DNA from: Sphingobacterium allocomposti
GTDB taxonomy: Bacteria; Bacteroidota; Bacteroidia; Sphingobacteriales; Sphingobacteriaceae
DNA length: 64,000 bases
Assembly: GCF_008124885.1 (NCBI RefSeq)
Contig: NZ_VNHX01000022.1
Location: 1 to 64,000, forward strand
Reading direction: 5' to 3'
In this document: positions 18,265 through 26,725 of the stretch, one piece after another
Numbering within the stretch: position 1 is the first letter of the stretch
Layout of the letters: every line of letters begins with the position of its first letter
Translations under genes and position numbers: made by a program
Notes under the pieces: model-generated
Database searches by the model: none
Told to the model about the DNA's origin: nothing
What the model saw: the letters and a program-made list of their open reading frames with translations, nothing else

Positions 18265-18939
18265 TTACTTTATTTTTTCCACATGGCTATCATATATAGC
18301 CTCTGTTATTCCGTTAATTTTGACGCCCACCCTCGCGAAAACACTGTTTGAGCTCGCTAGTTGACTACCTACATTTAACCGGATAGTAATAGTACCTTCA
18401 TCTATACCGGTGAGGGTTTCCCGTGCGGTAAAGTGGCCGAGATCGACAAAGTATGTGTCGTTGACTAATAAACTGACGTCATCGATAGTTCTGATCTCGC
18501 TTATTCTTTCGAGATCGAAGGTCGCCACGAGCTCTTGCCCTTCCAGTTTATAATCGACTTCCGATAGCGAGAAGAACGGCCTGACGGAAAAATCGATATG
18601 TGTATCGCCTCTGACCTCCACCTGTAGTGTATCGGCCGTGTGTTCCCACGGCCCGTTCCCCGGCACCGTCACCAGTTTGTACGTTCCGTCAAAAAGCTGC
18701 GCGGAAAACGAGCCGTCTTGCGAAACAAATACATCTATCGGAGTCTTTACCGGAAAACCGTCTTGCCACAGTTGCAGCCGGACGGAGGCATTCGACCCAC
18801 GAACACCAACGGGCTTCCCGTTGTAGGTTACCACCCCCGTCAACATCGACGAAGGTGCTTCGTAATTGTCCTTTCCACATGCTATAATCAGCACACTGAA
18901 GAGGAATAAAAGAACCGGTTTAACAAAAAATGTCTTCAT
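18265..18939 (-). CDS. DUF3823-domain lipoprotein (SusE-position)
   Basis: 224 residues with a lipobox LIIAC (cysteine 21). An N-terminal beta-sandwich resembling a carboxypeptidase regulatory fold starts at LTGVVTYNGKPV; the remainder is beta-rich. DUF3823 proteins are regularly encoded directly after SusD and are presumed surface glycan-binding or complex-stabilising lipoproteins; no enzymatic motif is visible. It follows SusD by 64 bp and precedes the sulfatase by 46 bp in the same operon. Confidence 0.85.
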   Translation of the reverse strand: MKTFFVKPVLLFLFSVLIIACGKDNYEAPSSMLTGVVTYNGKPVGVRGSNASVRLQLWQDGFPVKTPIDVFVSQDGSFSAQLFDGTYKLVTVPGNGPWEHTADTLQVEVRGDTHIDFSVRPFFSLSEVDYKLEGQELVATFDLERISEIRTIDDVSLLVNDTYFVDLGHFTARETLTGIDEGTITIRLNVGSQLASSNSVFARVGVKINGITEAIYDSHVEKIK

Positions 18940-19003
18940 TAATCTCTATATTTTTAAGATGCTGCTTTTAATATTAATCTATCGCTTTTCCCCTTCTGTT
19001 ATC

Positions 19004-20818
19004 TTATTGATATGGATTCCGGACAAGCTTCGGGTTAGCATTAATCCAGTCTTGGTTGATAAAATTGTAATAATTCTGATATCTAAAATAGCGGGGATAC
19101 ATCGTATGGCTGGCTTTGCGCTTCTCAAACACCCATTTGTCGTGATATTCTGTCCCGGGCGCGTATACCTTATATGGAAAAAGCACGTAATGCGTTGCTG
19201 TAGGCGTATCCTGACCATTCCACACTTCGTGGGCAATACGCCAGCGTTTCAAATCCCAATAGCGATGGTTTTCAAAAGCAAACTCGACCCGCCGCTCGCG
19301 GACGATATCCTGTAAGGTAACCTGTTCTAAAGGCTGGATGCCCGCCCTTGCTCGAATCTCGTTAATATATCCGGCAACTTCGTCCTGAGGCCTGTTCAGT
19401 TCCAACGCAGCTTCAGCTGCGATCATGAGAAATTCGGCAAAACGAAAGCGTACAAACCACATGTCACTGCCGCGCCCGCGGGTCGAAGCATCGCGATTCT
19501 CTTCGACGAACTTACGTATATTAAAGCCTGTTTTATTGATAAACTGGTCGTTAGATGTCGTCGGACCGTCTTGACTTGTTACGAGACCATAAGTATTGTC
19601 TATAGCCCCCGGGGTGCCGGTTCTTACCTTCCATTCTCCATTTTCAAGATAACGCACTCCCGCCTGATAGGTTATTGCCGTTCCACCAAAATCTGCCCCG
19701 GAGTAGATGACCGTTCCATAAAGTCTTGGATCCTTGTTCGCAAAGACATCCTGCGGATTGGTATAGTAAATGAAGTCACCACTTTCGTCTCTTAGTTTCA
19801 ATGCTCCATTACGGCGATCTATATACTCAAAGTCCTCGACAAGATTGAGTATAGGCGTTACGATATTGGCATCGATATCACCTCTTACAGAGGAGGCTAC
19901 CACGTTGTTCGTAAAGGGGTGAGTTTGCCCTGGATATTTATAATCTCTCGCCCAGATAACTTCTTCACTTCCCTTGCTGCTCGTCGCCTCGTAGAAATTT
20001 CTACCTTTGTCGGCATTTTTTTGATAAAGCACATATGGACTGTCCTGTATGATCGTCAGCGCCGTTTCATATGCGATCTGGTAAAAGCGTGTAGCTTCCG
20101 ATGCCGGAATCCCCACTTCCCCTCCTGCTGTTTTTACATCTGGCGTCCGCGCGCCGTATTTCGCTATTGAGGCTGCATACAAAGCAGCTCTTGCTTTTAG
20201 TGCAAGTGCGACCCATTTGTTTGCCCGGGCTGAATTGGCATTCTTATCAGTCGTTAGTATATCGGCAGCGGCTGTACATTCGTCGATAATATATTCGTAG
20301 GACGCTTGCTCCGTTGCACGCGCGATCTGGAGCTCTTCGGGATTCATACCCGGTTGATAACCATAGATCTTGTCGCCTACCAATGGTACACCGCCTAGCC
20401 TCTTCACCATATTAAAATAGACCCATGCCCGGATAAACCGTGCTTCGCCCTCATAATTACGTTTCGTCTCTTCTTCCAATGTCGATCCTTTGACACCTTG
20501 GATAAACTCGTTCAGGTTGCGTATGAGGGTGTAATCATACATCCGCCAGATATCGTCAGCATAATTCTGCATATTGTTAGGCCCGCCGGAAGAAAAAGCC
20601 GCCTCGTCGAGCAGTGCGAAGGAACCTGGGTCGCCTAGATGCTGTCCCCAATCCATTCGCCCATAATAGTTTGCCAGAACTGCCAGAATCATCTTTTCGT
20701 CGGAATACACCTGATCCTCGGGCAAGATCGACTGAGATTCCCGCTCCAAAAACTTCGAACAGCTGCTGATCAGCACCATAGTACCGACCATATATATATA
20801 AATAAAAAATCTATTCAT
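19004..20818 (-). CDS. SusD/RagB-type surface lipoprotein
   Basis: 604 residues. Signal peptide with lipobox LISSC, followed by SKFLERES. The N-terminal TPR-like SusD region (for example EGEARFIRAWVYFNMVKRLG at about 125-144) and the C-terminal RagB/SusD region with VRERRVEFAFENHRYWDLKR are both complete. It begins 2 bp after the SusC stop, so the pair is translationally linked and forms the uptake complex of the sulfated-glycan PUL. Confidence 0.95.
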   Translation of the reverse strand: MNRFFIYIYMVGTMVLISSCSKFLERESQSILPEDQVYSDEKMILAVLANYYGRMDWGQHLGDPGSFALLDEAAFSSGGPNNMQNYADDIWRMYDYTLIRNLNEFIQGVKGSTLEEETKRNYEGEARFIRAWVYFNMVKRLGGVPLVGDKIYGYQPGMNPEELQIARATEQASYEYIIDECTAAADILTTDKNANSARANKWVALALKARAALYAASIAKYGARTPDVKTAGGEVGIPASEATRFYQIAYETALTIIQDSPYVLYQKNADKGRNFYEATSSKGSEEVIWARDYKYPGQTHPFTNNVVASSVRGDIDANIVTPILNLVEDFEYIDRRNGALKLRDESGDFIYYTNPQDVFANKDPRLYGTVIYSGADFGGTAITYQAGVRYLENGEWKVRTGTPGAIDNTYGLVTSQDGPTTSNDQFINKTGFNIRKFVEENRDASTRGRGSDMWFVRFRFAEFLMIAAEAALELNRPQDEVAGYINEIRARAGIQPLEQVTLQDIVRERRVEFAFENHRYWDLKRWRIAHEVWNGQDTPTATHYVLFPYKVYAPGTEYHDKWVFEKRKASHTMYPRYFRYQNYYNFINQDWINANPKLVRNPYQ

Positions 20819-20820
20819 GA

Positions 20821-23800
20821 TTAAAAAGTTATGTTGAGTCCCACGTTAATCACCTTATTTGTTGGATATTGAATTCCCGAGTCGGCTGTCAGTTCGGGAT
20901 CTATCTTCATCTTCCCCAAGTTGTCAATACTGAATAGGTTCTGCATCATCGAATATATGCGAAGGTTTTTAAGCCCCCATCGTTGCGTCAATGATGAAGG
21001 AAGCGAATAGCCTATCTGCAAGTTTCTTAGCTTTAAATACGTAACATTCATCAGCCAGAAATCGCTGTGCCAATAGTTACTATGGTTTTGACGTCCAAGA
21101 ATAAGCGTTGGAAACTCGCCGGGAATCAATTCACTATTAGGATCGGTGATATCGCTTAGCATCCACTGATTTTCCATATAGTATGCCGCGTTGTTACCTC
21201 CGTCGTGGAACGGTAACATACCTTCCCAGTTTGCCCGGTATGATGCAAAAGAAGCTCCTGTCAAATCCATGGCAATATCAAAACCTCTGTATTGTACTCC
21301 AAGATTGAGCGCAAAGTTCAGGTACGGCAACCCGCCTTGACGGTAGCCTATCGGCCGTTCGTCCAAGTGGTTAATAACCTTGTCACCATTGACATCTTCA
21401 TACTTGATATCCCCCGGACGGAGCGTTGTATTTCCTTCCCTATCGTTGTCAATCGTATAATTTTCAATCTCTTCCCAGCTCTGGAACTGTCCTATGGCAT
21501 GCAGCCCCCAATTTAAGAACGCGTATCGATCGGTGATGGAGTTCCGATATTCGTCCCAGGCGTTACCGAATCGTGGTTTGTACTGTCTGCCGTCCAACTG
21601 ACGCGCATAGGTAAAGTTTCCGCCAACGAAGTAGTTGACATTTCCCGCGTTACTCCTCCACATAATACTTCCGTCAACACCGCGGTGAATGTCCGAATTT
21701 AGGTTTTCGTATGGCAGACTGAACCCCATTTCCCAGGGGATTAAAATATCATCCCTGGATGCGGGAAGCCCGGTGCGTTTACGATTAAAATAGTCCAGTG
21801 CTCCCGATAGTTTCCCGCCGAGCAGAGCAAAGTCAATCCCCACATCAAATGTGTTCGCACGGATCCAGGAAAGCGATGTAACGGGAAGACCGCGCGGCTG
21901 GGCTCCAACCACGTAATTACCCCCGATAGTAGATCCTCCCTGGTTATAGAGATAGCCGGGTAAAAAGCCGAAAGCATAATATTGCCAATCATCTAGGTTA
22001 TCATCGCCTAACGCACCATACGACGCACGAAGTTTCAGATCCTGAAAGGCGTTCCCAATAAATGAATCTTTAAGGAAGCTTTCCTGCGCTATACGCCAAC
22101 CAGCAGATACCGATGGGAAGAATCCCCAGCGGCTTCCCGGGGGGAACTTCCATGAGCCGTCGTAGCGCCCTGCAATCTCCAAAAGATACCTACCGTCGTA
22201 GTCGTAATTAAAACGTCCGGCGAAGCCTGCCCGTGCCTGCGTGTCAATCCCCGTGTCGTCAAATTGGTCCATTGTCTGAAAGTAGATTAGGGATAAACTG
22301 TTTGATGCCGGCCGGTCGTGCAACCAGAATCCCGGTTCGTCGCGTTGTATCGCTTCGGCCGCTAAGACGGCGTTCAGATTGTTCTTGCCGATACTTTTTG
22401 TATAGTTCAACGTGGCTTGATAACTAAGCTCTTCGACTTGGCGGATATCCCGTTCACGCCATGGATTACCCATTGTAAATACGACAGGATAGGTATCAGT
22501 GGCCTCGTCGTAATCGTAAAGCTTATAGGTAAACTCTTGATTATCCATCCATTTATTCGCCAAATAATAGCCTACCAATCCCCGGATTTTTAAGTTGTCT
22601 GTTAGCTTATACTCTGCATTAAAATTCAGCTGCATAACCCGCCAAGCCTCTTGATATTCTCCGGAAAGATCATAGTTTAACATGCCGAAATTTGTTTCCG
22701 TATTGGCGGCCGTCCGGGCAGGATATAGCGGATTGTCATTGGCAAAAGGGCGAGCTGTCGGAAGATTTCTATAAATAGCAAATAGGGCCTGCCACGTATC
22801 ATCGGCGCCCGGTACACCCGGTTGGCGGCGCTTTTCAATCCGCCCGTTTAGGTTTCCACCCACTTTCAACCTACTGGAAATATCGGCATCTAAATTGAAC
22901 TGAACATTTGTTCTATTAAAGCCTCCATAGTTTCGTATGATAGACTTCTGATTGAGGTGACCTGCGCTAAGATAGTAGTTTATCTTGTCCGAACCGCCGC
23001 TCGCTGCTCCGGAAATATATGTTTGCGGACTCGTTTCCAGTATATAATCATACCAATCAAAGGGCCTGTAGCCCTTCTCTGTACCTTCCTCCCATTTAGC
23101 CAGATCTTCCATCGTATACCGAGGTTCAGGCGTTCCCAAAATAGCGTCAGACTGGATATAACTTTTGATATACGTCGACGCACTGGCCGGCCGGGGGAAG
23201 CGAAACATACTTTGCCACCCGTAATAGCTATTTATACTGAATTGATTTTGATCCCCCCTCTTACCTTTTTTTGTCGTCACGACAACAACACCGTTAGCCG
23301 CCCGTACCCCGTAAATGGCTGCTGATGCATCCTTTAGAACGGATATAGACTCGATGTCGTTGAAGTCTAGGTTATTAAATTGTCCGGCATCCTTCTGTAC
23401 GCCGTCAATCACGTAAAGGGGGTTGCCCATATTACGGATATTTATATTGGTCGCAGCGCCGGGCCTGCCGTCGGGCATCCTACTATTTACGCCCGCGAGC
23501 TTCCCCACCAGTGCGCCTGACGTTGTCGTCGCCACCGAACGGGCCAGATCCTCCGATTGTACAGAAGATATAGCACCCGTAACAGATTCCTTCTTTTGTG
23601 TTCCGTATCCAACCACGACAACCTCTTCGATGTTGGCGTCGTCCGTCTGCAGTGTTATTTCCATCGCTCCGGCTTGTGCCTGGACTTCCAGCGTCGTGTA
23701 ACCTACGGAGCGAAAAACGATCGTTTTATCGACTGCAGATATGGTAAAGTTAAATCTACCGTCCTGGTCTGTTGTGGTTCCCTCTGCCGGATTGTGCTTT

Positions 23801-23991
23801 GACTGTACCGTCACGCCTTGTAGCGGGTTTCCTTGGGCGTCTTTAACCGTTCCTTGCACCGTTTGTTGTTGCGACTCCCATACGAAAGGGATGCTATGTG
23901 CTGCCGCTCCTCCCTCCGGAACAGCCCCGACAAGCAGTCCGGTGAGCACAATGCACTGCAATGATATGCATGTAATCCTTTTGACAATCAT
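20821..23991 (-). CDS. SusC/RagA-type TonB-dependent receptor
   Basis: A 1056-residue outer-membrane transporter. Signal peptide, a carboxypeptidase-D-like domain (about 43-120, starting TVQGTVKDAQGNPLQGV), the SusC motif EEVVVVGYGTQKK at about 126-138, the plug with VLKDASAAIYGVRAANGVV, and a long barrel ending LNITF. It imports the oligosaccharides of this PUL together with the SusD partner. Upstream lie two direct repeats with 21-bp period and a TAACTTTG box, interpreted as the site where the AraC-type regulator at 29910 activates it. The 24090-24307 part of the gap has no further signal. Confidence 0.96.
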   Translation of the reverse strand: MIVKRITCISLQCIVLTGLLVGAVPEGGAAAHSIPFVWESQQQTVQGTVKDAQGNPLQGVTVQSKHNPAEGTTTDQDGRFNFTISAVDKTIVFRSVGYTTLEVQAQAGAMEITLQTDDANIEEVVVVGYGTQKKESVTGAISSVQSEDLARSVATTTSGALVGKLAGVNSRMPDGRPGAATNINIRNMGNPLYVIDGVQKDAGQFNNLDFNDIESISVLKDASAAIYGVRAANGVVVVTTKKGKRGDQNQFSINSYYGWQSMFRFPRPASASTYIKSYIQSDAILGTPEPRYTMEDLAKWEEGTEKGYRPFDWYDYILETSPQTYISGAASGGSDKINYYLSAGHLNQKSIIRNYGGFNRTNVQFNLDADISSRLKVGGNLNGRIEKRRQPGVPGADDTWQALFAIYRNLPTARPFANDNPLYPARTAANTETNFGMLNYDLSGEYQEAWRVMQLNFNAEYKLTDNLKIRGLVGYYLANKWMDNQEFTYKLYDYDEATDTYPVVFTMGNPWRERDIRQVEELSYQATLNYTKSIGKNNLNAVLAAEAIQRDEPGFWLHDRPASNSLSLIYFQTMDQFDDTGIDTQARAGFAGRFNYDYDGRYLLEIAGRYDGSWKFPPGSRWGFFPSVSAGWRIAQESFLKDSFIGNAFQDLKLRASYGALGDDNLDDWQYYAFGFLPGYLYNQGGSTIGGNYVVGAQPRGLPVTSLSWIRANTFDVGIDFALLGGKLSGALDYFNRKRTGLPASRDDILIPWEMGFSLPYENLNSDIHRGVDGSIMWRSNAGNVNYFVGGNFTYARQLDGRQYKPRFGNAWDEYRNSITDRYAFLNWGLHAIGQFQSWEEIENYTIDNDREGNTTLRPGDIKYEDVNGDKVINHLDERPIGYRQGGLPYLNFALNLGVQYRGFDIAMDLTGASFASYRANWEGMLPFHDGGNNAAYYMENQWMLSDITDPNSELIPGEFPTLILGRQNHSNYWHSDFWLMNVTYLKLRNLQIGYSLPSSLTQRWGLKNLRIYSMMQNLFSIDNLGKMKIDPELTADSGIQYPTNKVINVGLNITF

Positions 23992-24023
23992 AGGTAAGTT
24001 TAGTTATGTTTATAATCGATAAC

Positions 24024-24089
24024 CAAAGTTAGTTGCCCCTGACTGTAATAGGTTTCCAAATCATCTCATTTTATTGCCAAATCGTCTCA
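24024..24089 (-). promoter_or_regulatory. Activator site and promoter of susC
   Basis: In plus-strand reading, CAAATCATCTCA (24057-24068) and CAAATCGTCTCA (24078-24089) are direct repeats with a 21-bp period. On the minus strand they precede, by exactly 25 nt, a TAACTTTG -7 box (24031-24024). No TTG sits at the -33 position, which suits an activator-dependent promoter. The same arrangement occurs at 26657-26722. Confidence 0.7.
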
Positions 24090-24307
24090 ATCCGCGGTCC
24101 GACAGTGTTCCCGCCGCCCCCTGATTTCGCTTACATGGCAGCATTCGAGCGAGGAGACATGGCCACAGTAGTACGAAGCGCAGCGCCGGGCGACGAATAG
24201 ACGCCGATACAACCCGCCTTAGCCCCCTAGACTGTCCTCACATAAAAGACCACGCTACGGATAGCTACAAATAGGATACAATGAATTCGCTGTAGTCGGC
24301 TGTAAAA

Positions 24308-25399
24308 CTAAAACCTTCTTTTTCCGGTAGTCGGGCCATCGACCACGAGGGTTCCGTCAGGCAGGATTTTCATTTCGTCAATGAACACAAATCGCTGATC
24401 CCCGCCGGTAGTGGTTCGCCCGTGATAAACGCACCACCATCTGCCGTCCTTCCCCCGTAAAAGGCTGTTGTGCCCCGTTCCCGACACCACACCTCCATTT
24501 TGTGTATTCTTCTGTAAGACCGGATTATTGGCCGATTTGCGGAACGGTCCCAGCGGACCCGTAGCTGTGGCATACCCTACTGCATAGTTTTCTCCTGCAA
24601 AATGATTCGCGGAATACATCATGTAATAGGTGTCACCTTGCTTAAAAAGAAATGACCCCTCTGTCCACCTCCGGTTGATTTCTCCCGAAGTAACCGACCT
24701 GCTTTCCCATTCCGACTGCGGGTCATTCATCTTCAAAGGTGGGCGCAACAATAGTACGGGCTCTCCGATCACTCCAGAGAAATCCGGAGATAGCTCAACG
24801 CCGTATACCCAGCTCTCTTCAATCTCCGGAAACAACCCTTTAGCCTTCGCCCAGTCGGCGATTTCCGACGATACGGGATGCTTATAACAACACCTCGAAT
24901 AATACAGGTATAACTTACCATCATCCGCGAAAAAAACGTTCGCATCGATAATCGGGTAGCCCGGATCGAAAAGCGGTTTGCCTGTCAAATCCTTAAATGG
25001 CCCCGTCGGACTGTCCGCAACAGCAACGCCTATCCGGTAGTTTTCCAGTTCATTATGGGGATTATCTTTCCAATGCGCGCTGTAAAACAGGTAGTATTTA
25101 TTATTAAAGAAATATACTTCAGGGGCCCAAAAGTCTTTAACTCCCCAGGCTTCAGGCTGGGACGACTCATAAACAACCCCTTCGTTGGTCCAGTCGTTGA
25201 GATCGGCAGACGAATAAACGACAAACCTGTTAGGAGTGCCTCCGGTGCCGTAAAGGTAATACTTGTCTGCTTTTTCATCGTAGATGATGTACGGATCGCC
25301 CAAAGGTACGTTCAATGGGTTTGATGGCATACCTTTCTGCGCTAAAGCCGCGGCCACCTGGACCAATAGACAGCAAAGGACTAAAAATCTGTAGTTCAT
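24308..25399 (-). CDS. GH43 glycosidase (first of two)
   Basis: A 363-residue secreted five-bladed propeller enzyme with a signal peptide ending AAALAQ. The GH43 triad is visible: base D35 in PLGDPYII, pKa modulator D152 in PIIDANVF, and acid E247 in RWTEGSFLF. No extra C-terminal module. GH43 enzymes are alpha-L-arabinofuranosidases, beta-xylosidases, arabinanases or exo-galactanases; which applies is not decided by the sequence alone. It starts within the stop of the preceding GH43 gene (4-bp ATGA overlap), with GGAGGAAAC before the ATG, and is cotranscribed with it. Confidence 0.92.
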   Translation of the reverse strand: MNYRFLVLCCLLVQVAAALAQKGMPSNPLNVPLGDPYIIYDEKADKYYLYGTGGTPNRFVVYSSADLNDWTNEGVVYESSQPEAWGVKDFWAPEVYFFNNKYYLFYSAHWKDNPHNELENYRIGVAVADSPTGPFKDLTGKPLFDPGYPIIDANVFFADDGKLYLYYSRCCYKHPVSSEIADWAKAKGLFPEIEESWVYGVELSPDFSGVIGEPVLLLRPPLKMNDPQSEWESRSVTSGEINRRWTEGSFLFKQGDTYYMMYSANHFAGENYAVGYATATGPLGPFRKSANNPVLQKNTQNGGVVSGTGHNSLLRGKDGRWWCVYHGRTTTGGDQRFVFIDEMKILPDGTLVVDGPTTGKRRF

Positions 25400-26478
25400 T
25401 GTTTCCTCCTTTCAAAAAATCTTGGGCCTACACGTTCAGTATGGCTGGGGTTTTGAGTTTCCATCCGGGGCCATCCATTTTCCCATATGAGTTTGTCCAA
25501 CATCAACGTCCGGCGGCTTGCCCCGCTGCGCACCTTCGGATTGTCTTTCCAGATAGCATGGTAGAGAAACCAGTCCTGACCGTCATCGTCCCGAATTAAT
25601 CGGGTGTGATGCCCCGGCCCGGCGATCAGATCATTGCCTTCCAAAAGCAATGCACCCCTCCCGCGCTGGGTAACCTGCTCGCCTTCTTTATCAACATAAG
25701 GCCCCTCTAAAGCAGAAGATCTCGCAACCCACACTTTGTACTGGCTGTCCGCACCCTCGCAACAGCTACCTTTTGAACCAAAAAGGTAGTAATAGCCTCC
25801 CTTTTTGTGAATCATCGGAGCTTCCCAATCACCGGCCGCCAGCTGGATTTTTCTATTGACGTCGACGACCCTTCTGCCATCGGCCGACAACTCTATGAGA
25901 TGGATGCCCTGATTAGGACCTTCGCCAAAGCTGCCCCATACCAGGTATTTTTTGCTTCCCTCCTGAAAAAAGGCGGGGTCAATGGAGTTTGGTACGCCGG
26001 TGTTTTCGGAGTCAAACAACATGCCCTGATCCTCAAAAGGCCCTTCCGGTCCACCTGCGATAGCGAGTCCTATACCGGGATTACTGTCACCCCACTTGGA
26101 GTATGCGTAGTATAGGTAGTACCTGCCTTCCACGATATTTGCATCGGGTGCCCACAGTCCTCCGCCGTCCTTCCATGTAGGTTTATCCTGAAACACCTCT
26201 CCGACATATTCCCAGTCCATCAGATTTTTGGATTTTATGATGGGCATTAGCCGCTGCCCCTGCCCGTCACCCCAATCGTCCTGTGTACCGTAAGCATAAA
26301 AATAACCGGTGTGGGGATCCCTGATCAACGTTGGATCCGCTAATATCGGCTCGAAAACAGGATTAACATAGCTGTCTGCCGAGTGGACACCCAGTTGACG
26401 TCCTCCGCGGCAGCACACGCAGAAAAACAGTAGGCAAAGGAATGTCCAAAAAATATATCTCCTTTTTATATGATACAT
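25396..26478 (-). CDS. GH43 glycosidase, arabinanase-like
   Basis: 360 residues with a hydrophobic N-terminus and cysteines at 20-23 that may make it a lipoprotein (LFFCVCC). Triad: D48 in LADPTLI, D167 in SIDPAFF and E219 in DWEAPMI. The stretch GSKGSCCEGADSQYKVWVARS is typical of endo-arabinanase-like and related GH43 subfamilies. First gene of a two-gene operon with the other GH43, itself upstream of susC on the same strand. Its promoter region carries the same operator arrangement as susC. Surface attachment would let it make the first cut (inference). Confidence 0.92.
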   Translation of the reverse strand: MYHIKRRYIFWTFLCLLFFCVCCRGGRQLGVHSADSYVNPVFEPILADPTLIRDPHTGYFYAYGTQDDWGDGQGQRLMPIIKSKNLMDWEYVGEVFQDKPTWKDGGGLWAPDANIVEGRYYLYYAYSKWGDSNPGIGLAIAGGPEGPFEDQGMLFDSENTGVPNSIDPAFFQEGSKKYLVWGSFGEGPNQGIHLIELSADGRRVVDVNRKIQLAAGDWEAPMIHKKGGYYYLFGSKGSCCEGADSQYKVWVARSSALEGPYVDKEGEQVTQRGRGALLLEGNDLIAGPGHHTRLIRDDDGQDWFLYHAIWKDNPKVRSGASRRTLMLDKLIWENGWPRMETQNPSHTERVGPRFFERRKQ

Positions 26479-26656
26479 ATCGTTTCTTGAAGTCTCTTAG
26501 TCATTTTGTTACGCTGGATTTTAATTCGCCGCTTACACTGCAGCTTCGTTTTTTACGGTTTGTTTACGTTCACGGTCTTCGATCTGTATTGGAAACGTTG
26601 AGTTATCCTCCGACGATTTTCCGTGTTCCCTCAGCCGGCCCAGTTAGACGCATTTT

Positions 26657-26722
26657 CAAATATGCGTATTCTCTTTCACAAACAGTTGCCAAATTTTCTC
26701 AATAAATTACTATTTTGTCTCA
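26657..26722 (-). promoter_or_regulatory. Activator site and promoter of the GH43 operon
   Basis: In plus-strand reading, CAAATTTTCTCA (26690-26701) and TATTTTGTCTCA (26711-26722) are repeats with a 21-bp period. Exactly 25 nt separate them from CATATTTG on the minus strand (26664-26657), as at susC. The expected transcript has a leader of about 170 nt before the GH43 ATG at 26478. The repeats end 3 bp before the sensor gene's first ATG (26726), so binding could also affect that gene. 26479-26656 shows no other signal. Confidence 0.65.
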
Positions 26723-26725
26723 TTC

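Noticed and set aside
18866-19315. 149-codon plus-strand ORF across the end of susD
   Set aside because: Runs antisense through the conserved SusD C-terminus; no promoter or domain.
24120-24190. 21-codon ORF in the gap upstream of susC
   Set aside because: Too short, no promoter and no hydrophobic or conserved character.
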